NCBI GenBank assembly: GCA_036269135.1
Contig: DATASQ010000027.1
Span: 1 to 64,000 of the forward strand
DNA: 64,000 nucleotides
Source: Palsa-343 sp036269135
GTDB taxonomy: Bacteria; Acidobacteriota; Terriglobia; Terriglobales; Acidobacteriaceae
Direction: 5' to 3'
The translations under genes were made by a program, and so were the position numbers. This document shows positions 44,572-53,425 of the stretch, piece by piece. The stretch's first letter is position 1. Every line of letters starts with the position of its first letter. The notes beneath the pieces are model-generated. The model searched no databases. It was not told the origin of the DNA and saw only the letters and a list, made by a program, of their open reading frames with translations.

Positions 44572-45324
44572 ATGATTCGACGCCTGGCGATTTTCTGCTG
44601 CTTCGCTGCTCTCGCTGTTAGTTCCGGCTTCAGCCAGCCCAGGCAGTTTCACGTTCTCGCCTTCTACTCCACCCATGTGGAACAGGACCACGTGGATTTT
44701 GCGCTCCAGGCGATTCCTTTTTTCCAGGAGATGGCGGGGCGGGACAACTTTACCTTCCGCGCGACGACCGACTGGACTGAATTGAATGCGGCAACGCTGA
44801 AAGACTACCAGGTGGTGTTGTGGCTGGACGACGCGCCGGCCACACCGTCGCAGCGACAGGCGTTCACGGATTACATGGAGCATGGCGGAGGGTGGATGGG
44901 CTTTCACATCGCCGGATGGATGGACAGCCGTGCGAGCTGGCCCTGGTTCGCGGATTTCCTGGGAACGGTCTTCTCCGGAAACAGCTGGCCTCCATTGCCC
45001 GCCACACTGATCGTTGACGATCCGCAACATGCGGCGGTGCAGGGGCTGCCGCCGAGTTTCGTTTCACCCGCCAACGAGTGGTACAGCTGGCAGCCCGATC
45101 CGCGCAGCAATCCGCGAATCAAGATCCTTATGACGCTGGCCCCGTCAAATTACCCGCTGGGATTTAAGGACACGCTGGGCGGGGGCGACATTCCGGTGAC
45201 CTGGACGAATACGAAGTACAGGATGATCTATACGAACATGGGCCACGGAGACAAAATCCTGACCAGCGCAACGCAGAACCGGTTTTTCGAGCAGGCCCTC
45301 CTGTGGCTGGGACGAAGCAACTAA
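44572..45324 (+). CDS. ThuA-like domain protein, secreted
   Basis: 250 residues from the ATG at 44572, which starts a signal peptide ('RLAIFCCFAALAVSSGFSQ'); an ATG at 44548 is an alternative. ThuA-like (class I glutamine-amidotransferase-fold) features: 'HVLAFYSTHVEQDHVDF', 'YQVVLWLDDAPATPSQRQA', 'EHGGGWMGFHIAGWMDS' and 'PVTWTNTKYRMIYTNMGHGD'. Members occur with sugar-utilisation genes in many bacteria; ThuA of rhizobia takes part in trehalose breakdown. It is a distant paralogue of the protein at 55896-56711. Convergent with the pectate-lyase-fold gene. Confidence 0.82.
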   Translation: MIRRLAIFCCFAALAVSSGFSQPRQFHVLAFYSTHVEQDHVDFALQAIPFFQEMAGRDNFTFRATTDWTELNAATLKDYQVVLWLDDAPATPSQRQAFTDYMEHGGGWMGFHIAGWMDSRASWPWFADFLGTVFSGNSWPPLPATLIVDDPQHAAVQGLPPSFVSPANEWYSWQPDPRSNPRIKILMTLAPSNYPLGFKDTLGGGDIPVTWTNTKYRMIYTNMGHGDKILTSATQNRFFEQALLWLGRSN

Positions 45325-45343
45325 CGTTCGCGGCGCCGCCATT

Positions 45344-48292
45344 TCATCGGCCCCGGACGCGCGTGCGAACCGAGTACACAGTAGTGTGCGTGAGGATGTA
45401 GAGAGTTTTCCTGTCAGGTCCGCCAAAGAGGAGCTGGAGCGGCCGGTCCGGAACCTGGATGGTGTCGATCAGGGCGCCGGCGGCGTTATAGACCAGGATC
45501 TGTCCGGCGGCGAGATAGACATTCCCTTCTGCATCGACCGCTACGCCTTCGCCGCCCTGCTCGGCGAACAGGGTGGGGTCGGAGATCGATCCGTCTTCGC
45601 CGACGTTAACCCGCCAGGTTTTCTCCTCCGATTCATCTGCAATGTAGAAAGGCCGGCCGGGAATGGCCGGAGCGAGCCCGAAAGCACGGATCACATCCTG
45701 CATGCGAATGCCGTAATACAGGTCGTCATCGATGAAGTTCTGCTGGACGGGGATGAAGACGCTGCGATCGGGAGAAACGAACTCCCAGGGACGCGGAGCG
45801 ACAATGGCGCGGGAGAAATCGTTCTCGCTGCGCCAGACGTCGACGGGGAGAACAGGGATCATGCCCGCGCGGGGGATGGACGGCTCGGGCTGGAGGAGTG
45901 TGATGCTCTCGTCACGGGATTCGGGCCGGAAAGCATACACAGTATCTTTGCCCGCATAGGACACAACCAGCAGGTCCCCTGCGCGATCGAAGGCCAGATT
46001 GACCGGCTGGAGAGGATTGTCGCGGACTTTCACGACGTGCTGCGACGCCGCTTCCCATCGATCGATCGCGTTCCAGCGGGCTTCGACAAAGTAGAGGTTC
46101 CCGGAGGGTGCGACGGCGCCGCCGGAGATGCTGAAGAAGCCGCCCGCCAGGCGTTTAACGACAGCGCCCGGTGCAAGAACGGGTGATGAGTGCGGGACAG
46201 CCGGGCGAGGCGCCTGCCCGGAGATATCAAGCCACGCGAATTCACGGTCGCGGATGCCGATGTGGTGGGTCTGATCGTAGACGGAGTTATCGAAGGATAC
46301 CTTGCTGTCGCTGTAGCAGTGGAAATTGCGAAAGCGAATGTTAGACGAATCCGTGACGCTGGCACCATAGGGGAAAGGCTGATAACTGCTGACGACGCGG
46401 TAGGAATGGTAGTTAGCGAATGTGATGTTGCTGGAGTCCTCCACCTCAATGGGCAGAGCCATGGCACTCTCCCCGCTCTCTTCTTCGGTCTGCAGGGCGT
46501 AGATGCTCCAGTTCGATGCGTGCCGCAGCATAATCTCGCTGCGAACATGGTGTTCGCTGGATAACTCGTAGATTCGTCCGGGTGTGGAAGTATTCGAGAT
46601 ATAGAGGCCGGCCTGCGCGAAGGTGCTGGGCGTCCAGATATCGACAAACGTTCCGCCGCCGCCGTTGGTGATCCAGAGGCTGGGGTACTGGGCGTTCCAT
46701 TTCCGCAGGATGTTGGAGTCGGCAGTGTGGGTGTTGTTATAGATGCTCCATCCGTGGTGTTCCTGGGCAGGATGTGGGCTCAGGTCGGATGTGCCGTGGC
46801 CTCCGAGGAAGCGGACGTCGTTCATCATGGAGCGGGAGCCGGCCATCCATTTGGCGGCCACCGCGCGCGGGTTAATGCCGTTGGTGTAGAGGCCGATGCC
46901 GGTAACGATATTCGTGCCGCCCTGAGGAGCCTCGAGGAGCGGCTTCGCCTCGCCCACGCCCTGAAACGCCGGTGTAGAGTCGGCCAGAAAGATGCGGGTA
47001 ATGCTGGGATGCAGCCCGATGAGTACCGTGTCGGGCCGCAGCGTCAGGGTGTCGGAGACCAGATACTGGCCGATCGGGAAATACAGCACGCGGTGTGCGG
47101 CAATGGCGCTCTTAAGCGCTGCCGTGTCGTCGGTGACCCCGTCTCCGCGGGCTCCCAAAAGGCGCACGTTCGTCCACGTGCTCATGGGCGGCAGACCGGG
47201 AATATCGGATGGGACCGGCGGCGGCATAGCACCGAGAACGGAAGCATCGTCGACATCGCGGATCGAAGGCGGCTCGCCAATGTCGTCAAAGTGGAGACCA
47301 TGGGAGAACGTTTTTACAGCGTAGATTGCGCCAGCCCCGGCGATCTGCTTCCCACTCTCCCGATACGCGGCGAACACGGGAACGTGGCGGCAGATCACGT
47401 TCTCCATATTGATCTCGGTGTGCGCGTTGTTCTCGTTGCTGATGACGAAGGCGGGGCCGGTGACGTTGTCGAGCCGCGCGTCTTTCACCCACAATTCGTC
47501 GGCGTAGCCCGGATCGATCTCGACGGCTGCCGGCACATTCCTGAATTGCGGACGAATCAGCGTAAGACCTGCCTCGTGCTCGCGGATGGCAGCTTCCCGC
47601 TGGCCTTCAAACGTTGCATCGATGACGGAGAACTGCCAGCCCGGCGAGGGTTTCCGCGTCCAGATGCCGTATTGGCCGCCAAAAAAGTGAACGTCCTGGG
47701 CGACATTACCGCCATCGTGGATGCCGGCGAGTCCGGAACCGATGTGAAAGTCGATGTGGGCCAGATAGGAGTGCTGCGCGTAACGCGCACGCACGCCCAC
47801 AGCGCCCGGGTTGCCATCGCCAATCTGAATATCGATGTTGCTCATGGCGGAATAGAACGTGCCGGGATTCGCATCGTGGGCTTCGGGCTCGACCCCCGGC
47901 TGCGCGGAAAAATTGGGGTGATTGCCGGCAAAGAACACCATGTAGGCCGGCCCTTTCTGGAAATACGGAGTATCGGGAGCGAGGAGCAGAACCGGACGGG
48001 TCTCTCCGTAGCCGATGAGGCGAATGCCTGGCCAGATATAGATCGTGTGGGTGAGCCGGTAACGCGCGGAAGGAAGAAAGACGATCCCCTCACCCGTCGT
48101 CCGAGCCACTTTGTCGATGGCCTGCTGCAGCGCAGCGGTATCGTCGGCGACGCCGTCGCCATGGACCGGAAATTCCGCCGGCGTGACATAGACGGCTGCA
48201 GCATCGTTCCCGCGCTGCGGGTAGTAAGAATCCGCGGGCAGAGCCATGGTGGGGGAAAAGATGAGAGACAACAGGACCAGCTGTTTCAACAT
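45344..48292 (-). CDS. Pectate-lyase-3/GH28-like double beta-helix protein fused to a beta-propeller
   Basis: 982 residues from the ATG at 48292, preceded by CGGAG and opening a signal peptide ('LKQLVLLSLIFSPTMALPA'). Two pectate_lyase_3-type modules: the first begins 'FPVHGDGVADDTAALQQAI' (~36), the second 'LLGARGDGVTDDTAALKSAI' (~380). This doubling is typical of GH55-like or tailspike-like beta-helix enzymes. The last ~270 residues are an SMP-30/NHL-like propeller ('GGAVAPSGNLYFVEARWNAI', 'VNLAFDRAGDLLVVSYAGKD', 'GGEGVAVDAEGNVYLAAGQI'). It probably cleaves a pectic or beta-glucan polymer; the exact activity is not deducible. It lies 72 bp after the locus B TPR gene. Confidence 0.78.
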   Translation of the reverse strand: MLKQLVLLSLIFSPTMALPADSYYPQRGNDAAAVYVTPAEFPVHGDGVADDTAALQQAIDKVARTTGEGIVFLPSARYRLTHTIYIWPGIRLIGYGETRPVLLLAPDTPYFQKGPAYMVFFAGNHPNFSAQPGVEPEAHDANPGTFYSAMSNIDIQIGDGNPGAVGVRARYAQHSYLAHIDFHIGSGLAGIHDGGNVAQDVHFFGGQYGIWTRKPSPGWQFSVIDATFEGQREAAIREHEAGLTLIRPQFRNVPAAVEIDPGYADELWVKDARLDNVTGPAFVISNENNAHTEINMENVICRHVPVFAAYRESGKQIAGAGAIYAVKTFSHGLHFDDIGEPPSIRDVDDASVLGAMPPPVPSDIPGLPPMSTWTNVRLLGARGDGVTDDTAALKSAIAAHRVLYFPIGQYLVSDTLTLRPDTVLIGLHPSITRIFLADSTPAFQGVGEAKPLLEAPQGGTNIVTGIGLYTNGINPRAVAAKWMAGSRSMMNDVRFLGGHGTSDLSPHPAQEHHGWSIYNNTHTADSNILRKWNAQYPSLWITNGGGGTFVDIWTPSTFAQAGLYISNTSTPGRIYELSSEHHVRSEIMLRHASNWSIYALQTEEESGESAMALPIEVEDSSNITFANYHSYRVVSSYQPFPYGASVTDSSNIRFRNFHCYSDSKVSFDNSVYDQTHHIGIRDREFAWLDISGQAPRPAVPHSSPVLAPGAVVKRLAGGFFSISGGAVAPSGNLYFVEARWNAIDRWEAASQHVVKVRDNPLQPVNLAFDRAGDLLVVSYAGKDTVYAFRPESRDESITLLQPEPSIPRAGMIPVLPVDVWRSENDFSRAIVAPRPWEFVSPDRSVFIPVQQNFIDDDLYYGIRMQDVIRAFGLAPAIPGRPFYIADESEEKTWRVNVGEDGSISDPTLFAEQGGEGVAVDAEGNVYLAAGQILVYNAAGALIDTIQVPDRPLQLLFGGPDRKTLYILTHTTVYSVRTRVRGR

Positions 48293-48364
48293 AGAATCTC
48301 CGAATTGCATATCTGGATTGCGGATCGCTCGCGCGCGCACGGTGTTTGGCGGCGCGCCCGAGGC

Positions 48365-49573
48365 TCAGGGCTGATGGCCTGCCTCGCTCTCCTCCACAGC
48401 CATCTTCTGCGGATCGAGATGCAGCTCACGGAAAGTCTCGCGAAGCTTGTCCTTGAGGTCTTTATATTTCCGATACTGCTCGATCTCGTGCTCGGCGTCG
48501 GCAGTGCGGCCGAGGCGCTGATAGGCGGTGGCGAGGCGAAAGTGGATGACCGCATCGGTGGGATCCGCCTGGGCGGCGTGCTCCAGCAGTTTCGCCGCTT
48601 TCTCCACCTGGTTGGTTGCGAGCAGCAGCCGGCCGAGGTCATAGCACGCTTCAGGATCGTCAGGCTGCAGTGCGACCGCGCGCGCATAGAGCTGGCCGGC
48701 CGTGGCCGGGTCGCCGCTGTGTTCGGCAATCGCGCCCAGGCGCAGAAGCGCTTTCTCGTCGAAGGGATTATCGGCCAGAGCCGTCCTGTATTCCGATGCC
48801 GCCTGAGCCTGGTTGTCCGGTGTGGGGGGCAGCGTATTCAGCAGCTCCGCAAGTTCGAAGTGCAGGCCGGGTAGACGGGGATCCCGCCGAAGGGCCTCGC
48901 GATCGTCACGCATCGCGGCCGGGGTATCGCCGCGGCGCGCCGCTTCATGCGCCATCACCTGATACATCCGCGCGGATCCTGGAGCCACCAGCGCGAGACT
49001 GAGCACGGCCTCTCGTGCCAGGTCGGAGTGAACGCGGTAAGCAGCGTACAGCACCTCCTGATTCTCCGGATCGATGCCGCGCAGAACACTAATGACGGCG
49101 GAGGCTTTGTCCAGGGCCTCCATGGAGCTGTCCAGGTCCACCAGCTCCAGACCGGTCTGGACGCGAACCGCTTTATCTTCCAGGCGGGGAAAGGCCGTTT
49201 CCAGATCGCCGCGCGCGGCTGCGTTATTGCCGGTACGGAGTTCCGCGATGCCCAGAAGAGCCTGGATCTTCCAGAGATCCTGCCTCCGCGCGAGAGCGCC
49301 GCGCAGATCGGGAAGGGCGTCGGCATACTGGCCCTGGAAGAAGAGAAGAACGCCCAGATTGCCAAGCGCGTCGGTATTGGCGGGATCGAGAGCGAGAATA
49401 GCGCGGAATTCCGGAATCGCTGCGGCCGGCTTGTTTTCGCTCAGCAGCCGGTGGGCCTCGCGCAGGTGGGCATCGATCTGGCCCTGCGTGTCGGGGCGGG
49501 ACTGGGCAAAGGAGGACACGACGCAGCCGAAGAGGAGAAGTCCCAGGCAGCGATGAACGCGGTGGCGAATCAT
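48365..49573 (-). CDS. Secreted TPR-repeat protein of locus B
   Basis: 402 residues; signal peptide ('LGLLLFGCVVSSFAQ') without a consensus lipobox. TPR units include 'AAIPEFRAILALDPANTDAL', 'DEKALLRLGAIAEHSGDPAT' and 'AVIHFRLATAYQRLGRTADA'. The charged C-terminus ('EVEQYRK'-like helix then 'MAVEESEAGHQP') is non-repetitive. It follows the locus B TonB receptor, separated by a strong hairpin, and precedes the beta-helix enzyme. The position mirrors the locus A TPR protein. Confidence 0.88.
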   Translation of the reverse strand: MIRHRVHRCLGLLLFGCVVSSFAQSRPDTQGQIDAHLREAHRLLSENKPAAAIPEFRAILALDPANTDALGNLGVLLFFQGQYADALPDLRGALARRQDLWKIQALLGIAELRTGNNAAARGDLETAFPRLEDKAVRVQTGLELVDLDSSMEALDKASAVISVLRGIDPENQEVLYAAYRVHSDLAREAVLSLALVAPGSARMYQVMAHEAARRGDTPAAMRDDREALRRDPRLPGLHFELAELLNTLPPTPDNQAQAASEYRTALADNPFDEKALLRLGAIAEHSGDPATAGQLYARAVALQPDDPEACYDLGRLLLATNQVEKAAKLLEHAAQADPTDAVIHFRLATAYQRLGRTADAEHEIEQYRKYKDLKDKLRETFRELHLDPQKMAVEESEAGHQP

Positions 49574-49612
49574 GTCCAGATCCTATCGAGTGGGAGACAG
49601 GCTGTCGCGAAC

Positions 49613-49652
49613 CAAAACCGAAGGGACGGCGGCCGAGCGCCGCCGTCCCTTC
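49613..49652 (-). terminator. Strong hairpin terminator/attenuator between receptor and TPR genes
   Basis: A perfect 14-bp stem (GAAGGGACGGCGGC at 49620-49633 pairing with 49639-49652) has a 5-base loop and is followed on the minus strand by GGTTTTGGTT. It lies 14 bp past the receptor stop codon and 40 bp before the TPR start. It would terminate most receptor transcripts or protect their 3' end, lowering TPR and enzyme expression relative to the receptor. Confidence 0.75.
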
Positions 49653-49665
49653 AGGAAAAAGCAGA

Positions 49666-52600
49666 TCAGAAGTCGAGACGCGCGCTGATCTGCATGGAGC
49701 GCCCACCGACTGTGGTGCCGCCGATGGTGCCGGCGCCCTGCGGCCGGCCAGGCGTGGACAAATTAACCGGATCGTTGAAATTGCCGTCCGGCGCGTCAAA
49801 ATCAGGATGGTTGAAGGCGTTGGAGGCATCTGCACGCAGCTGCAGGTTCGCGTTTTCGAGCAGATGAAATGTCTTGCCCATGGAGAGATTGGTGGTGTCG
49901 ATGCCGGCGGCACGGAGCGAGTTCCGGCGTGAGTCGCCAAACGTTCCATTGGGTGCCATCGCGTAAGCCGTCGGGTCGTACCACTGGTCAATGCTCTTCG
50001 TGATATTTTGAGCGGGATGAAGCACATTCGGGTACCAGCTGCCCGCCTGCGCGTAGGAGTTATTAGGTCCGTTGTAGGTCACGGTAAAAGGATTGCCGGT
50101 CTGGTTGATCAGAATCGCCGAAACCTGCCAGCCTCCGACAGCCGAATCCAGAAGCCGATTGTGATTCAGCCATGTTCTGCCGATCCCAAAGGGCAGCTGG
50201 TACACGATGCTGCTCTTGAGTGCATCGCGGATATCGAAGTTGGAAGGCGCGTAGTTGCTCCCCGGATCGTGGAAGTTCTGGTAATTGATCGTGCCGCCCT
50301 GACCGTTAAACGGCGAGACGTCCATGTCGTTGAGGAACTTCGACCAGGTAAAGGCGGAGCTGAAGGCCAGCCCGCCGGCGAGACGCTTCCTGACCTGCGC
50401 CTGCAGTGAGTTGTAGTTGGACACGCCGTTGAAGGTGCTTCCCCCAATGGACTGATATTGCGGGAAGGGCCGGCCGGCGGGGTTGTCGTTCGGCGACAGA
50501 TTCTGCGCCGGCACCTGATTGATGTCGCCTTTGAACTGCATATCGGCGCCATGCTTGCCCACATAGGCCACCTCCGCCGTGATGCCGCGCGCAAACTCAT
50601 TCTGCACGCCGAACGACCAGGAGTAGAGGCGGGTAAGAGGCGTGTGGTAAGGATCATAGTTCGGCGTGCTCTGGCCGTTGTACGCCGTGGGATCGGTGGA
50701 GGCATTGATGTAAGGCAGCGGCGTCGCGGTGCCGTAAAAGACGCCGGGGCCGGACAGCGTGGCGACCGGGGTGATGCCGTTGGTTTCATCCTGCGCATTG
50801 CCCGACTGCCCATAGCCCACGCCCTTGGCGTTGCCGTACTGATCGACGCTCCACGGACTGGTGTAGATGCCCCATCCGCCGCGCAGAACCGTGCTGGGAC
50901 GAGGAGTCCAGGCAAAGCCGACGCGAGGCAGGATGCCGGTATACACATTGGCCTGCGCCTGGGTGCGGTGGTCGGCCGGAGCAAACCACATCGCGCCGAG
51001 GTTGCCCGAAGCAGCATTGGGAATGGTGGGATCGAAACCTCCGATGCGGCCGTGCACTTCCTTCCAGCCTTCCTGGATCTGGTAGCGAAGACCGAGATTG
51101 ACGGTCAGATTCGGACGGAGTTTGATGTCATCCTGAACGAAGACCTGCGGGCTCTTCTGCCGTCCGCCGAACAGCGGCGAGTTCCCGGCTCCCCAGCTCT
51201 GCATGTCCCCCAGCAGGAAGTCGGCCCATCCGGCGCCGCTGCCGCTCGCGGCGAGACTGGCCTGCGTGTACTGGCCGGAGAAGCTGAAATCCCCCGCATC
51301 GACGTTGCCCCACGCGGTGGAGTTGTCATCGAGCATGATCAGCTCGCCTCCGAAATGGAGAACGTGCTTGCCGCGGATGAGCGTTACTACATCGGAGGGC
51401 TGGTACACATTCTGCGCGTAGATTGTATTGGTCCCGGCATAAGGCGAGTCGCAGCAGATGTTGCCGGTGATCCAGATATTCGGAAAAACATCCGCCTTGG
51501 CATACTGCAGCCCGAGGTTTCCGGGAATCCCCTGGTTCAGCGAGTAGGGCGTGAGGAAGCTGCCCTGCCGGTTGAAGCTGAAACGGAATTCGTTGACGAG
51601 CGTCGAGCTGAACGACCATACGTCGGAGCTTTGGCTGGAGTAATCCGAGGTGTCGTCGTGATAGCAGGCCACCGGACAGTTCCATTCGGAGTAGACCGGC
51701 GAATTGGCATCGCGCACGGCAATCGACGACGTCAGACGATTCTTGTCGTTGAAGTCGTAGTCGATGCGCCCGAAGACGCGAGTGGAAGGATAGGGAGTGG
51801 GCACCACGTAGTAGTAGTCGCCATTGATGCCGAGGGTGGTGTTCTGGTTAGGCTCCGGGAAGTAGCTGAGGATTTTTTTGGCGACGGGATCGATGCGGTT
51901 GGCGGGAATGACGTTATCCGTCGCAAAGGGAAAGCGGCACATCTGGCCGTTGACCGTGGTCTGCGTAGCAGGATCGAAGACTTCTCCCTGATAGATCACA
52001 TTGCCGGTGCAGGGATTGATCATGTTGGCGCCCGTGTTGGGATCGGTAACGGGAAGGGGATTGCCGTTCTGATCCAGCGGCATGAGCTGGCGCAGGTTGT
52101 ATCCACCGTTGGGCGTGTTGACACCTTTCAGCTGGTCGGTGGGCATGGAGGTGAAGCCGGTCCAGAATTGATGGTCGATGCTCTGGTCGTAATTGAAATA
52201 GAAGAACATCTTCTTGCGCAGGATCGGTCCGCCGATGGCGCCGCCGAACTGATTGAATTTCAGAGGTGGCACGGGCTGATCGGGCGCCTGGAAGTAGCTC
52301 CTGGCATCGAGCTCGTCATTCTGCAGATGTTCATACAGGGAGCCGTGAAACTGGTTGGTGCCCCCCTTGGTGACCTGGTTGAACACCGCCCCGCCAATGC
52401 CGTATTGCGCGGAGAAATTGGAGTCGTCGATCTCCACCTCGGAAACCGTTTCGAAGGTGTCGGTTTCCACATCGGCGCTGTGGGGGTTGGTCACCGATCC
52501 GCCGTCGGACAGGAAATTGCCGCTGTAGGGCTGGCCGCCGTTTAGCGAGACAGCCGCCCCCGGGTTCGTAACGCCGTTGGCCGAGGAAGCTCCCGCGCTG

Positions 52601-53121
52601 CCTGGCAGGAGAATGGTGAAGTTAGCCCAGTCCTGACCCACCTGCGGCAGTTCCAGCATGGTCTTCTCATCGAGTGTGGTGGACTGCTCTCCGCTTTCGG
52701 TCCGCAGCAGAGCCGCAACATCGGCCGTGACGACCACCCGTTCCTCCGCGGAACCCACTTTCAGGCGCCCGTTCAACGTGATGATGCCGATATCCATCGT
52801 GATCGGACCCAGCACCAGCCTTTCGAAACCCGGGGCGGAGATGGAAACCATGTACTGGCCGTTCGGGGTCGAGACGGTGTCGTAGAGACCGTCCTTATTG
52901 GTGGTGAACACCTTCCGTTCACCGGTAGCCACGTTGGTAACCTCAATCACGGCGCCGGAGACGACAGCGCCTGAGGGATCGCTGACCGTGCCGCGAATTT
53001 CGCCGGTCGACGTGCTTTGCCCGCTGGCTACTGCCACGGCAAACAACAGGAGACAGGGGATCGTCAGCCAGAACCCGGCCCAACCGCCTCTGCGAACCAG
53101 CCTCATCTTAGGGAACTCCAT
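49666..53121 (-). CDS. TonB-dependent receptor with carboxypeptidase-regulatory-like domain (locus B)
   Basis: 1151 residues from the ATG at 53121 ('MEFPKMRLVRRGGWAGFWL') with a GAGG site upstream; the start at 53106 (MRLVRR) is also possible. Signal peptide to 'AVASGQ'. Carboxypeptidase-regulatory domain ~28-110 ('GEIRGTVSDPSGAVVSGAVI', 'YDTVSTPNGQYMVSISAPGF'). Plug region 'VGQDWANFTILLPGSAG' and 'GGAVFNQVTKGGTNQFHGSL', then a long barrel ending 'GGTTVGGRSMQISARLDF' with terminal Phe. It likely imports oligosaccharides produced by neighbouring enzymes. It is divergent from the GH116 gene; the shared spacer is AT-rich near 53220-53240. Confidence 0.93.
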   Translation of the reverse strand: MEFPKMRLVRRGGWAGFWLTIPCLLLFAVAVASGQSTSTGEIRGTVSDPSGAVVSGAVIEVTNVATGERKVFTTNKDGLYDTVSTPNGQYMVSISAPGFERLVLGPITMDIGIITLNGRLKVGSAEERVVVTADVAALLRTESGEQSTTLDEKTMLELPQVGQDWANFTILLPGSAGASSANGVTNPGAAVSLNGGQPYSGNFLSDGGSVTNPHSADVETDTFETVSEVEIDDSNFSAQYGIGGAVFNQVTKGGTNQFHGSLYEHLQNDELDARSYFQAPDQPVPPLKFNQFGGAIGGPILRKKMFFYFNYDQSIDHQFWTGFTSMPTDQLKGVNTPNGGYNLRQLMPLDQNGNPLPVTDPNTGANMINPCTGNVIYQGEVFDPATQTTVNGQMCRFPFATDNVIPANRIDPVAKKILSYFPEPNQNTTLGINGDYYYVVPTPYPSTRVFGRIDYDFNDKNRLTSSIAVRDANSPVYSEWNCPVACYHDDTSDYSSQSSDVWSFSSTLVNEFRFSFNRQGSFLTPYSLNQGIPGNLGLQYAKADVFPNIWITGNICCDSPYAGTNTIYAQNVYQPSDVVTLIRGKHVLHFGGELIMLDDNSTAWGNVDAGDFSFSGQYTQASLAASGSGAGWADFLLGDMQSWGAGNSPLFGGRQKSPQVFVQDDIKLRPNLTVNLGLRYQIQEGWKEVHGRIGGFDPTIPNAASGNLGAMWFAPADHRTQAQANVYTGILPRVGFAWTPRPSTVLRGGWGIYTSPWSVDQYGNAKGVGYGQSGNAQDETNGITPVATLSGPGVFYGTATPLPYINASTDPTAYNGQSTPNYDPYHTPLTRLYSWSFGVQNEFARGITAEVAYVGKHGADMQFKGDINQVPAQNLSPNDNPAGRPFPQYQSIGGSTFNGVSNYNSLQAQVRKRLAGGLAFSSAFTWSKFLNDMDVSPFNGQGGTINYQNFHDPGSNYAPSNFDIRDALKSSIVYQLPFGIGRTWLNHNRLLDSAVGGWQVSAILINQTGNPFTVTYNGPNNSYAQAGSWYPNVLHPAQNITKSIDQWYDPTAYAMAPNGTFGDSRRNSLRAAGIDTTNLSMGKTFHLLENANLQLRADASNAFNHPDFDAPDGNFNDPVNLSTPGRPQGAGTIGGTTVGGRSMQISARLDF

Positions 53122-53425
53122 TTCTTTGGCCTCTTTTCTGCCTATTCGGTCGATCGCGGCTCCCCAGGGGCTCCGCTGCCTGGAAATGCGGAGACGACGA
53201 AATACCGCGTGACTTCCTTCGTAAAGATTAATTACTATGTACGCTTGCGGATCGGCCTTTGGCAAGAGATTTTTTGCCGATTGCCGAACTCATGGGCAAA
53301 AATCGGAACGCCGGCATCCATCCTGCGGGGCGCGGCGATTACCCCCGGCGCCGGGGCCGGCGTACAGATGGCTTATGGAACAATGCCCGCAGCCAACGGG
53401 GCATGCACGAAAAAGCGAGGGGCAT

